A stretch of DNA of 64,000 bases from Stentor roeselii (Eukaryota > Ciliophora > Heterotrichea > Heterotrichida > Stentoridae), in NCBI GenBank assembly GCA_006503475.1, contig RSEH01000012.1, positions 1 to 64,000 of the forward strand. Direction: 5' to 3'. The translations under genes and the position numbers were made by a program. The notes beneath the pieces were generated by a model. It had not been told where the DNA came from. It did no database searches and worked only from the letters and a program-made list of their open reading frames with translations. Positions 1 to 11,575 of the stretch are shown one piece after another. Within the stretch, counting starts at the first letter, position 1, and every line of letters starts with the position of its first letter.

Positions 1-885
1 TTGTCACCTGGATGAACAGGAACTATTGGAGTCACTGGCTTCACAGCAGGAACTTCAGGTTTCTTCTCAGGTACTTTTTTGTTGTCTTCCGTTGGAGGTT
101 TGATTACTTCTGGCTTTTTAGGCTCTTGGACAATGTCTTTAGGTTTAGGAAGAGGCTTCTCTGGTACCTTAGCCTTTTTGATTGATGATGAACTTGAAGA
201 AGATTTCGACTTTTTAGGATCTTTCTGAGTTGAAGGTTTTTCAGGAACTTTTTTGTCTTCTAGTTTTTTCTTATCGTCTACTTTGATAGGTGGAGTTACT
301 TTTTGGTCAGGTTTTTTCTTTTGTTCTTCCTTTGAACTTGACGAGCTTGACGATGATTTTTTTTTGTAATATCTTTGATGACATCGATCGCAGGTTTCAC
401 AATATCAAAGACGTGAATCTTTGGATAATAACATCTTTAGGCTTAGGAAGGATTCCGCCTGGAGTCTTTCCTTTATTCGAAGAAGAAGAGCTGGAGGAGC
501 TTGAACTTTTTTAGGTTTGACATCAGTTGGCTTCACGGGTGGAATCTTTTTATCGTCAACTTTAATTTCAGGCTTCTTTGGTTCAACTGGTGGAATCTTT
601 TTATTATCAACTTTGATTTCAGGCTTCTTAACAGGAACCTTTTTCCAGAACTCGAAGATGATGAGCTTGAAGACTTTTTACCAAATTTTGGCTTAGTGTC
701 CTTTGGAGTGGGTTTTACTGGAGTGACTGATGGTTTGACAGAAGGGATCTCAGGTTTAATGTCAGGTACTTTTTTCTTATCATCTACTTTGATAGGTGGA
801 GTTACTTTTGGTCTGTAGGTTTCTTCTTTTGTTGTTCTTTTGAACTGGATGAAGAATTTGACTATGATTTTTTCTTTGTAATATG
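1..885 (-). pseudogene. Broken Lys/Pro/Ser-rich repeat protein, runs off left edge
   Basis: On the minus strand the region translates into low-complexity repeats: runs of serine, then KKKP-type lysine blocks, then units such as TPPIKVDDKKK, KVPEKP and PEIKVDNKK. The last about 115 codons (roughly 345 down to 1) are one open frame that continues past the window edge. Upstream the same repeats need several changes of frame, most of them at A/T homopolymers (near 360, 510, 645 and 850), and no credible ATG was found at the 5' end near 885. The product would be a highly charged, disordered protein; no family is recognised. Frame changes at homopolymers could be gene decay or sequencing error. The short plus-strand ORFs here are antisense shadows of these repeats. 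Confidence 0.55.
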
Positions 886-1092
886 TTAAATAAATCCTGT
901 TAAAAGGTAATACCTTTGACTCTTTTCAATTCTAATTATTAAAAATAAGACAATGGTAATTAACAGGGTTTACTTGATTAGTCTTAAGAATTTAAATTTA
1001 CATCTTGATTATCTTAACTCAAAATAATGAATTTTTTACATTAAAATTAGAAATGATATCGAATTTACTAATCATTAAAATTATAACTAAAT

Positions 1093-2241
1093 TTAACTAG
1101 ATAAGTAATTGTAAAACGATGAGCTGTCAGTGAAACTCATGTCGGCACTTGACTTGAACTTCATACACACTCTTTTTGCTTCTTGGAATGCAGGGTGACA
1201 ACACGAGATAGCTAAATTATGGGACAATTTAAGCGGTTCTTTGAATGCTATTGCAATTTTTTGCATTAAACCTGCTGCAAAGGCAATCATGACGTAAAAG
1301 TCTTTTTCATCAATAGCAACTTTCAGAAAATGAAAAGTTTTTTTTAAGTGAGAAAAATCAAAGCTAGCATCAATTTTCAAACTATCTTCGATTGCCTGAA
1401 CTGAATTTAATGCAATATCCCATTCATGTCTTTGACAAAGCCCTATTACACATCCGATTTCATACTGGAACTTCAATGCAGCTCCTCCGACATTTATTCC
1501 ACAAATAGAATTCCCTAAAAAAATAGGTGAGCCTGACATTCCAGAGGTTCCTGAATAATCTCCACATATCATATGACTTCCACTTGAGCTCAGCACATTT
1601 CCTTCACAGAAAACTCTCTTATCGAATCCACAAAATGCATTTTCTATTTTTTTTTTTTTTTCATACAATGTATCTGATTCGAGATGTAGAAATGGGGCAC
1701 AGTACTCAATTATATTAGGCTTCTTCGGGTATCCTACAATTGTAATATTATCACCGTGATCAAAGTTATCACAAATTCTAGAATCGAAATGACATTGTGA
1801 TGTTACAGCAATCAAAGCAAGATCGCTAGGAACTACATAATTTTGCATCATTATTTCATCATATTGTGGAAAATCTGTCCAATTAGAATAATCTTTAAGT
1901 AAAAAGCCTTCATGAATCATGCCGATCCCCCAAATATATTCAAAGCTAATTCTGATCAAATCTTCTTCCTTCAGAGGTTCTGAAACAAGGATGTTTCCAC
2001 TAATATGACCTGCGGTAAGAATCAAAGCATAGACTGGTCTACCTTTGACTGTAAAAGGAGTGCTTCTGGTCGCGACAACAACTCCAGACCCACTTGACCT
2101 ATCATTTCGAATCTCACAAACAGTGTTAGCGAGTACATTACTGTCTGGACATAATGTTGTCTCCTTTATAATATTATTTCCTAGACAGTTGACAACTGAA
2201 CAAGCAAAGTCCAAACTTTGCATAGGGAAGTAAAATTCCAT
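1093..2241 (-). CDS. Trypsin-like serine protease, probably intracellular
   Basis: This 382-residue protein carries the three signatures of the chymotrypsin fold in order: TAGH with His79, SDLAL with Asp140 and GMSGSP with Ser236, so the catalytic triad looks complete. The segment before His79 (GSGVVVA) fits the first beta strand of such proteases. The usual GDSGGP is GMSGSP, a variation seen in HtrA- and TYSND1-like proteases. No signal peptide and no PDZ domain are visible. The last 110 residues are helical and of unknown role. The start ATG follows a short A-run and there is no better upstream start. Substrate is unknown. The gene is intact although it lies in a decayed neighbourhood. Confidence 0.75.
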   Translation of the reverse strand: MEFYFPMQSLDFACSVVNCLGNNIIKETTLCPDSNVLANTVCEIRNDRSSGSGVVVATRSTPFTVKGRPVYALILTAGHISGNILVSEPLKEEDLIRISFEYIWGIGMIHEGFLLKDYSNWTDFPQYDEIMMQNYVVPSDLALIAVTSQCHFDSRICDNFDHGDNITIVGYPKKPNIIEYCAPFLHLESDTLYEKKKKIENAFCGFDKRVFCEGNVLSSSGSHMICGDYSGTSGMSGSPIFLGNSICGINVGGAALKFQYEIGCVIGLCQRHEWDIALNSVQAIEDSLKIDASFDFSHLKKTFHFLKVAIDEKDFYVMIAFAAGLMQKIAIAFKEPLKLSHNLAISCCHPAFQEAKRVCMKFKSSADMSFTDSSSFYNYLSS

Positions 2242-4039
2242 TTTTTATATCAGATTGAAAAATCAATTGGAATTGTTTAACCAGGTCTACATTTAATTGT
2301 AGACAATTTGAAGTTCAAAATGTTTAATTTTCATAAAATTCTTAGAGTTTGTTTTATATATTTAAACAATTTCACTCTATTTTTATTTCTATATTGTTTT
2401 AGATTTATTATTTTCTATGCATTCCATTAAAATTTAAGACATATTCTTTTCATTTTAGAACTATTTATAGATTCAAATTAATTGTCTTAAGTTCTGAATC
2501 TGTGGCTAGTTTGATTTCGAATTCGCTTGTAATTCTGAATTTTGGTGTAATCTGAAAAAATCAATTTAAATATTTAAAAGTTATTATAATCGTGTAACTT
2601 TAATCGAGTTTGGTATAAATTTTAAAAAAATTTGGAAAGCTTATCTTAATGATATCAAATAAAACTAAGAGCTTTGATAATCCTTTTCTCATTGCTTGTG
2701 ATTGGTTCAATTTCTTATATTCCTATTTGGTAATTTAAATTTCTCAAAATTTTTTTTTTAAAAAATGTTGAAATTATTGAATATTTTTTTAGTTTGAATC
2801 TGAAACTTGCTTAAAATTTCTGTTTTTTGAATTTCTTTTAATTGAGCCTAAAATTTGGGATCTTTTTTTAAAAAAATATTTTAATTAGGAACTATTCAAT
2901 TTTTTAAAACCTTGCTTATTAATCATTTGTATTAAATTATCTTAATAATATTCTATCAAAAAAAGCGGAAATTCTTAGTCTTATTTGGCCATATGTATAA
3001 TATCCTAGAAAAATTCATGATAAAATCATAAAATTATTTGATGTGATTTTTAATTTTTTAAATCTCAGCTTTTGTTTATCTCTAGTCTAACTTAAAACGT
3101 ACAGATTATATTTTTATTCAATAACTTTATTTTATCATCTTCGGGAACATCAGCAGGACCAATTAAACGGTTTAAACATTCTATTCATAGAATCTATTAA
3201 TGAATATTCTCAAAGCTCTTAACTATTTCATTATATTAATATCAATTATTAGCAAATATCATTGCATGATTCCTTGAAATATTAATTTATTAAGATATTT
3301 TGAATTTGGATATAATATACTAGTCTTAAATTTGGAAAGAGCGATTGATTTGATAGAATCCTTAGTTGTAGATTAAGGTTTAAAAGTTTTGAAGCTATAT
3401 GAACTGCTACTCGACCTTTCATCAATATATATGTCGATTTGAAAACGATTTTCTTCCACAACTTGATTAGTACACTGAATGTGCAAATACCTAGTGCAGT
3501 TTTTAAATTTGATTCTAAAAAGTCTATGCATCATCTATTTACATTTTTGTATTATATGCTTATTTCAAAAATGCTTTGATCTTGTAATATTGTGTTAACT
3601 TTAAAGCTTAACTTTTCTTTATTTTTGAAAATTCCTTATTATAATTAATCCCTTTTCAGTATACATTCCTCAATCATAAGTGATTAAAAATTATCAACCA
3701 AAACTTTAAATTCAATTAGACCATGGTTTTGTGATTGTCTAATTTCTTGTGAAATTTAATTATCTTATTCTAACAAAAATATAAGTCAATTAAATTTGAT
3801 TATACAATGTCAATATATCGATTTTGTCTTTCTATTGGGATATATCAAGCTAAAAAAAATAAAAATTTGAATCCAATATATAATTAACAATCAATAGGGA
3901 TCATTTATTTCAATCTAATCAATTTTAACTAAAAGCAGGGATTATTTATTTTAATCTAAACATCCTTAACCCAACTCACATTAATACTTAAATTTTTGAT
4001 TAATTTATTCTTATTATAAAAAGAACGTCAGTTTATTAG
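2242..4039. other. AT-rich spacer without a supportable gene
   Basis: About 1.8 kb of very AT-rich DNA with frequent stops in all frames. The only patch of coding-like composition is near 3138-3175 on the minus strand, which reads as a short peptide containing GPADVPEDDK and may be a remnant of a lost gene. No tRNA, repeat array or inverted repeat was recognised. Confidence 0.6.
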
Positions 4040-4750
4040 CTAGATATTAGGATTAACTAGTCCTCCATTTAAGTCTAAGCTGCACCCATTCAAGTAATCA
4101 TTCTCAATAACAAACCAGACCGCATGGGCAAATTCTTCAGGTTTTCCAAATCTTCCACTTGCCATTACATTTTGAGACTTATCTTTGATTTCAGGTCGTA
4201 TCAACTGAGTCATGGGAGTTTCAAAGGCTCCAGGACTAATACTTACAACTCGAGTCCCTCTAGAAGCCAAGTCTCTTGACATGGGCATGGCCAAAGAAGC
4301 AATCCCCCCTTTGCTAGCTCCATACGCTGCCAGAAATTTAAAACCTTGATAAGCATTAATACTAGAAACCAAAACAACAACTCCTCCATTCATATGCATA
4401 GAGACTTGTCTGGTTACATCAAAAGTTCCAATGAGGTTAATTTTTAAGACCTTTTCAAATGCAGCTAGAGAATGAACTGAAGAACGAGAAATAGTCGGAA
4501 TCAGCATCAATATTCCTGCAGCATTTACAAGCACATCAATTTTTGATGTTGATTGAAGCACTGTTGAAAGCGCTGAAGAGATCGACTTGGTGTCTGACAC
4601 ATCAACTATCTGGGATTTTAATGATGGGGAATCCAGAGGAGTTGTCTTCATGTCCCAACCGAATACTAAGAAGTTCTTAGAAAGCAAGAGAATTACTGTC
4701 TTTAAACCCAATCCAGAAGCAGAGCCTGTTACTATTGCTACCTTTTGCAT
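4040..4750 (-). CDS. Short-chain dehydrogenase, HSD10 type
   Basis: This is a 236-residue classical short-chain dehydrogenase/reductase. It has the cofactor motif TGSASGLG at residues 8-15, an acidic Asp33 at the end of beta-2 that favours NAD over NADP, NAAG at 76-79, catalytic Ser129/130, and YGASK with Tyr143 and Lys147. PGAFETPM and the C-terminal pattern (RFGKPEEFAH, then LDLNGG) closely follow the 17-beta-hydroxysteroid dehydrogenase type 10 / 3-hydroxyacyl-CoA dehydrogenase type 2 family, which acts in mitochondrial fatty acid and isoleucine breakdown. Length matches that family (about 260). No clear mitochondrial presequence is visible, so location is uncertain. The true substrate cannot be told from sequence. 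Confidence 0.85.
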   Translation of the reverse strand: MQKVAIVTGSASGLGLKTVILLLSKNFLVFGWDMKTTPLDSPSLKSQIVDVSDTKSISSALSTVLQSTSKIDVLVNAAGILMLIPTISRSSVHSLAAFEKVLKINLIGTFDVTRQVSMHMNGGVVVLVSSINAYQGFKFLAAYGASKGGIASLAMPMSRDLASRGTRVVSISPGAFETPMTQLIRPEIKDKSQNVMASGRFGKPEEFAHAVWFVIENDYLNGCSLDLNGGLVNPNI

Positions 4751-5540
4751 AAGTATTAAAGGTATTCTAATGGATTAGGAAGAAAGACTCGAAAATCAAA
4801 TAATTTTGTTTGGAATTTGGAAAAAAAATTCTGAGATGCGGTAAAGGTTGTTTTTAGATATTTAAAGAATAAATGGATTAATATAAAGTTATAACTCAAT
4901 ATCATATATTCAAATATTAATTCTGAATTTTTTTATATGAATTTCTAGATTTCCTTACTTTGATATTAAATTGAAATGAATAATGAAATGATGTGATTTA
5001 TGAAAGAATGTATTACCAATCCCATTTCTACTTGTCAATGCCAAGGATATTTTAGTTACTTTTCGCATCTCATATTAAACTTATTTATATAAAAATTGAA
5101 TTAGTAGCATTAAGTAATAGACTTGCACCAAAAAGTTCTAAATAAGGAAACACCAAATCATCGGCTTTCTTGGAAACCAATTTTTTATTCATAATCAAAA
5201 GATCAGAAAAGAATTCAAAGAAATTTCCAAGAGATATAAATTAACATAAGCTGATAAAGATTCTTTATAAATTATCGGATTAAAAACCTAAGTGATCATG
5301 TTTTCGATAGCTATAATCTATACATAGCATTTAATAGGCCTCAATTATCCTATCATAGACGTTTTTACTTTCAGACTCGAAAGAAATTCCTAAAACATAT
5401 CAATATAACAGATGGTCTCTATCCAGAGTATCACTTCGAAAATTTTCGTTTCTGATATCGAATTAGTCAATCCTCGAAATGTAATTCTAAATGAAAAATT
5501 TCTATTTAATCTAAAGTAATTATGAATGTTTAGAGATTAA
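4751..5540. other. AT-rich spacer
   Basis: About 790 bp of AT-rich sequence between the dehydrogenase and the cyclase remnant. It should contain the promoter of the dehydrogenase and the 3' end of the cyclase gene. No open frame, RNA gene or repeat was recognised. Confidence 0.6.
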
Positions 5541-8337
5541 CTATCTAAAGTTTAGAGCTTCTGGGTCTAAACAAGAAATAAAAAAAGTCTTTTGATTGGT
5601 TCCCCTTTCATCAACCAGAAAATTCTCACTGTCTTGAAATTCAAATCCATTAATTCCAGCAGATTCTAAGACAGCTTTTGTATTTTCAGTTATGTTTATC
5701 TTGTTATTATTTAAGAAACTCAGCATTTTTCTTGCAATTGATAAATCAAATCCAAATATTAGATTCTCAACAGAACATAAGCTAGTAATTTCTCCTAAGA
5801 TCTCTCCAGTATGAATAGCGATTCTTATCCTTAAATCATCATCCATTTGTTGGTTATATTTTTCGATAGCCTCTATCATCCCGAAAGCCATTTTCACCAT
5901 ATTAAAACATTCTCTTATTTCATCCCTCACCCCATCACTTGAAACACCTGCCACAAAATAGATTTCATCGATAAAACATAATTTAGTCGCATCTAGTTGT
6001 ATACAAAGTTTATCAAAAGTAGTAAAAATATCAGAAAATACTTCAATTATCATCTTTGGTGAACCTTCCCATCTACAGTGATGAGATCCACAAATCTCTG
6101 CAAATAAAAAAGTAGTTTTACCAAATTTTAACGAGAAATTCGACTCTGTTTTAAGTTGTTTAAGGGAGTGTTTTGGGATTATCTTCTGAAGCAAGGTCCT
6201 GTTTTCATCTCTTTCTTGTTTTAGAGTCTTTGTTAGCGTGAGGTTCATTTCTTCCGTTAGTTCTGATAAATACAATGATCTTGAGTAAATCATGAAAATT
6301 ATAATGAAAATAATGATAAAGAATATATAGTCTAGTATAGAGGAATATTTATATGCAAAAATGGCCCAGGTTATAATTTGAGATGATATAAAAATAATCA
6401 GAGAAAGCATTGATGATTGAGTCACTTGCAATAAAAATAATAATGATAAAAGAATTTCAAGACTTATCAAGTTTTTATTTGGATCTTGTGATGTAATAAT
6501 GCTTAAAATTGAACAAGAATGCATTATTACTGCGCAAGGCTTTATTGATAGATTGTATTTTCGGGTATGTATCAAATTTCTGTTTATCATGCAATACATT
6601 CCAAGGTAAATAATAGAAACTCCTCGTATAATAATTAATGATAGATTTGATGAAATTTCTAATAAAAGGTACTCTATCAAAGAAAAAATGAACATTATCG
6701 AATAAGTAACAAAAGAAAAGGTCAAACAAGTAAGAACATAATCAATTTTATTTTTCCTTACTTCTTCTCTTAAACCTTCTTCAATTCTTGAAATTCTATT
6801 TGATTGTAAAAAAAATTCACGATTAAAACCCAAAGGAGTCATTTGTTTTACTTTCCTAACAACATCAATCCAATTTTCCTTGATTTTCTGTGATATTTTT
6901 TCAGAATCTGAGAGAAGAGGAGTTTTAAAATAATATGCTGATGTAATACCGATTTCTTCGATATTTTTGTAAAATGTTGGAGAATTTCTGATTAAAAATG
7001 TATCAATAATTCCTTTACCTATCATTTGCACTCTTTTTAGTTCAAAATCATACTCTTCAAAATTTTTCAATAATTTAAAAGTAGAACTACAGACCTGGAT
7101 ACTATTTTTTGATTGTAAAGCTTTAGCTATTCCAATAGCACTTCCAATTCTATCTCCAAAAATCATAAGCTGTGGTTTCAGGTACCCAATAACACTAGCA
7201 ATAACTGGCCCAGTACCAATTCCAACATGAATCTGCAAAAACTCCCTATTTTTCATTAAAATCCTTTCTTCTAATAAGAGCAATGCGAAATCTGCAACTC
7301 TTTTTGCATGAGGGACTTGTTTCAGATAAAAGGAAGTCATGGTCAATCAACCCTGCACAAGCAATATAACTATTTCCTAAAATGTCTATTTTTACCAATC
7401 CATGGATTTCACAGAGCTTATCAAATCTAGCATAAACTTGTTTAAGGAAAACAACTAGTTCTTCCTGAGTGTAAACCTTGGCAATTTTTTCAAAATCACA
7501 AATGTCACAGGCAATAAAAGAAACTTCCTCACGTTCAATGTTGTATTTGCATCTTTCGCTTACGCTTGATTTTACAAAATCAGGCAAAAGTGTCCTGGAT
7601 ATTTCTAATGACGAGTAACATTCAATTTTTAGTTTATTGGTCAAAAAGTAATTCAGCCTTGAGGTTTCTTCAAAGATATAACTTTGAATTCCTGAAAATA
7701 TCATGATTGAAATTAAAAAGAGCAGTTTTTCTAGAGAAAGAAGGATGCAGACAGTTGAAGTGTAACCTGAAAATGCTGTTGAAGCAACTGCAAAGAGAAG
7801 GATAATAACATTGATACTTAGAGTCCATATCCAATTGAAATTAAACTCCAAAAAACAGACAATAGATAAGCCGGCATAAATAAAGGTATTTGAATTACTC
7901 AATTCAATATCAATTAAAAACAATAAAACTATTATCAAGAAAATGAGTAGCATCATTAGTTTCTTGTAAAGGGAAAGATAATAACAAGTATGCAGCATAA
8001 GGATAAGAACTACCCCAAGACTTATTAATATTATATCAAATACCAACAAAGAAATTTCACTCTTTAAATATATGACAAGATAGGAAATCAATATGCTCAA
8101 AGATATCAAAATAACCAATGTCTTGATTTTAAACTCATTTAGGTGATTCTTTGTAAATCTTTGAGAGTATATTTTTTCTAAGTATTCAGAAAGGAACTTT
8201 GTGGTGAATTTTTTATAGAATATATTTTTCCTTATCAGGTCTAGGGTGTTTGAATTAGTCATATAATTAAGATGTCCCAGTAAATTTTTGAAGTAGTTCA
8301 GCCTCTCTAGTGTAAGAGTTAGAATTTCATCTTGGAC
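5541..8337 (-). pseudogene. Guanylyl cyclase half of a broken ATPase-cyclase fusion gene
   Basis: Reading leftwards, this part encodes six hydrophobic segments, a first class III cyclase domain (CDICDF, then LGNSY), further membrane segments, and a second cyclase domain (FAEICG, FIDEIYFVAG, RIRIAIHTG). Two six-helix cassettes each followed by a cyclase domain is mammalian adenylyl-cyclase topology, which ciliate and apicomplexan guanylyl cyclases share. In the first domain the usual second metal Asp (GDSY) is Asn. The frame changes once inside the first domain near 7320-7346: before it the product reads to AGLIDHD, after it KQVPHAKRVADFAL continues the domain. No 15- or 16-nt intron explains the change. 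The reading frame joins the P4-ATPase-like half across one TAA at 8338-8340. Inferred to be a dead or dying copy. Confidence 0.75.
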
Positions 8338-11300
8338 TTATTGGAAGAAGGCCTTATTAATGAATACTTGATTGTAAAATGAAATAGAAATGCTAGGAAC
8401 CATACAAACAGCTGATGTTAACAGTATTGATATCACAGAAAATGCTGAAATTGCCAACATTTTTCCAATTCCATTCGATTCATCGTTAAAATCAGAATTA
8501 GATTCAATAGTCAAAAAAATCAATAAACAAATAAAACTCAATGTAAAAGACGAGAAGAACCAAAAGGAAATTATAAAAGTTTCTAAAAACATCTGCATAT
8601 TAACTGTGACCACAACTGTGATGAAGCAAAGATGTGTAAAAATCAAGAAATTTTCAGTTTGTCCATTCGAAAATAACACCCAAGGTAAGATCTCCATCGT
8701 GAGTAACGCAATAATCAGACTGTGCACAACTGACAACAAAAAGTAACTAATAACCTGCTTCCATGTAAAAAACTGACCTAAAATCCCTCTTCTGTATATT
8801 TCTGGTCTTTCCTTAACATCTTCGCTATTTTTGTCCTGGTGGAAAACTCCTAAGTAAAACAAAGCTGGAGTAGTAAAGAATATTTTGTAACCAATAAGTA
8901 AAGATCCATCAAATGAAGAAGTCCCTGAAAACTCAGCAAAGATGCTAAAAGCGAACTGAATCATCACCAGTATGAAGTTTTTGTATAAAGATAGAAGAAC
9001 TAATTTGGATAAACGATTGTAATTTTGAAGACTTTCTATGATTAAACTGCTGATCTGGTTGAATTTTGAGATGCTTATATCAAAGTAACTTTTGAACTGG
9101 GAATTAGAATTATTTAAGATGCAAATGTTTAGATCACTGTTTGTTATGATTGATAAATTACTTTTTTCTGAGGTTAAAGTAACTATGCAAGGTGAAAAAG
9201 TTAGTTTTTTTCTTAGTAAACTTATAAATAACTTTTTTTCGTGAGCTTGTATTTCAATAAAATAAACACTTTTGGCACAGGCTAATATACTGATTAACAA
9301 TTTCTTGAGCAGTGGGCTACTTAAAGCAGTTAAAAACGAAATTCTATCAATTTTTACACAGAAGGATATTGATTGTTCGTTATTTGAACTATCAGAATCA
9401 CTATTTAATTCATAATCAGTTGGAAATGATTTTATCAAACCAAACTCTTCTGGAGATTGTTTAAAACTTTCTAAATTTATCAGATAATCTTTTATTTCAG
9501 GACTGTCTCTCTCAACTAAAAATTGAAAATCCTCAAACAAAAAGTGCTTAGCAGCAAACTCAAGTCTTTTTTGCATAATCAATTGATTTTTCAAGTTTTT
9601 TAAAATCAATGTCGAGCATCCTGGAGCCAAGAAACAATTTTCAACAAGTCCATCGTTACTTGAATCCACCCAGATCTTAACACCAGCATTTTGCAAAAAC
9701 TCGAAGTTTTGAGCAAAATCATCTTTAACTATTCCATTAATTCCAATAACAGCAAGAATTTTCAAATTCTTTTCATTATTTTCCCAGATAAAATGCATAA
9801 CCATTTCTTTACTTTCAATACCATGTTTGCAATTTTTTATTTTTTCCTTAATTTCAGCTAATTTTTCTAATGAAATTTGTTGATATGCTAGAATCAATGC
9901 AGAGTTTCCCAAACTTTCAATCTTTGCTATTTCCTTTAAAACCATTACCTTTTCCGTGTCAGTAAAAAAAATTCTTTCAATCATAGACTGAGCAGAGCCT
10001 CTCACATAAATAAATCCACAACCGTCTGAAAGATCTTTAACAATCACGCTCATTCTTCCCCTACCAAAGTAAGGCTTAGTAACAGCAATTACCTTGTAAA
10101 TGCTAGAAGTATCTAAATAAATCAAGTTAATTTTTCTTTTCTGAATTAAAAGACTTGCATATCCCAGACTCCTTGCTGTAGATTTTAATGCCATATCAAC
10201 AGGCGATTCTTTCATATTTTTGAATGATGTGAAGCAAAGGCTGAGACATTTTCCGAGATTTTGAAAGGATTCAAGGGAAATTTCTTCAAGAAGAGTTTTA
10301 GAAAAGTCTTCAAATCCGAGACTGTCTTGATTTTTATCAGGGTTTAGAGCTTCCTTGAATAATCCTCCAATCTTTTCATGAGACTCTGAAAACCTTTGCC
10401 CGTTGATATTAAAAGAAGTGACGTTGAACTTCTCTATTCCCACAACTCTTGTCGATCAGGAGGTACTCGATTTGGCTAAGTTTTCATTTAAACTATGATC
10501 ATTGAAATTAACCCCTGGGCATAGTCTCTCGTATCGAAGATTCTGAAGTATGCGAACTATGTCAACAATAGCGAATAACGAGATAGGAACTAAGTTTGAG
10601 TAGAGGATAGAAAATCGGATTATCATTGAAATGACTGAATCAGAATTATTCGTTGAGAAATACCCGATATTCGAAATAACAACCATGAGAAAAATAATTC
10701 CCAAGTTGAAAAATATCCATTTATTGGCAATTCTCTCAAATTTACTAACCCTTCTTTTTGATTTGTTTATGCATTTGGAATATACATTCACTTCTACAGC
10801 GCAAAACCACTCCAAGTACACTTTTACTACATTCAATCATGCATCCAGCCCTTAAAAGATTCTTAGAACTTAGATGAAAAGTATTAAGATGATGAGAAAG
10901 TTTTATAGTTCCAAACAAATCAGAAGATGCCTCCGTTACGTTAATCTCTCCAAAAACCTTTGAAAGGTCCCAAGTCTCTGAGAATTTTATCTCGTCTTCA
11001 ATAGCTTCAATTGGGAATTTTTATCTATGATATGAAATTACCATTATATCATCATAGTCCAGGTAAATTGAATCATTCAAGTTCTGTCTACAAAGCAAAA
11101 ACATGTCAGCTGGAATCATTTGGCTTGAGACAAGCTTGACAATCATTCCTTCTTTCAAATGTTTTGACTGGATTTCAGTGAAAGTTTTGCCATTCCATAC
11201 TGGGAAGTTTAAATGATTTTTTAACTTTGAGGACAATTTGTTTCTGATGTACAGTTCTTTAGATAAAGAAATGCTGAGAAGTATCACAAAGGGAATTATT

Positions 11301-11575
11301 GTTGATAAACTTGAATTGGCTGATAGATTATATGGGATCACCTCAAAAATTGACACTATCAGAAACCAGATGTTGGGAAGCCGATGGAACTGCTCGAATA
11401 AGTTCACCAACAGTAATCTTAGGAAAGTGAAGATACCGTGTTTTTGTTTACTCGATAGTGCATCAACTGTCAAATTTTTTGAAAGATCCAAGAGGACGAT
11501 TCTTGAAAAATTTTCTGATATATTTATAAATAGTAAGGAAGACTTATTAAATACGATACTTGTATTTTTTATCAT
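8338..11575 (-). pseudogene. P4-ATPase-like half of a broken ATPase-guanylyl cyclase fusion gene
   Basis: The order of P4-ATPase (flippase) regions is recognisable: the N-terminal segment with FEQFHRLPNIWF, the actuator region, a segment around ENLLRAGC-like LLRAGCM, the loop before the phosphorylation site (SLNENLAK), the nucleotide-binding region, and the hinge and C-terminal helices (RLSKLVLLSLYKN, then YLGVFHQD). The frame is interrupted by TAA near 11018, a frame change near 10830, a damaged phosphorylation-site region with TGA at 10456-10458, and TAA at 8338-8340. DGET and GDGxND cannot be found at their expected places. In ciliate and apicomplexan guanylyl cyclases a P4-ATPase-like domain precedes two cyclase domains; the order here matches, so both halves are read as one gene of about 6 kb starting at ATG 11573-11575. 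Confidence 0.75.

Noticed and set aside
8338-8340. A 15-nt intron to remove the TAA between the ATPase and cyclase halves
   Set aside because: GTATTCATTAATAAG lies just upstream and is 15 nt long but does not include the TAA; no GT...AG segment of 15 or 16 nt covers it.
5541-11575. Two separate genes, an ordinary flippase and an adenylyl cyclase
   Set aside because: The order, strand and continuous phase across the junction fit the known ciliate ATPase-guanylyl cyclase fusion better, and the flippase signature residues are missing.
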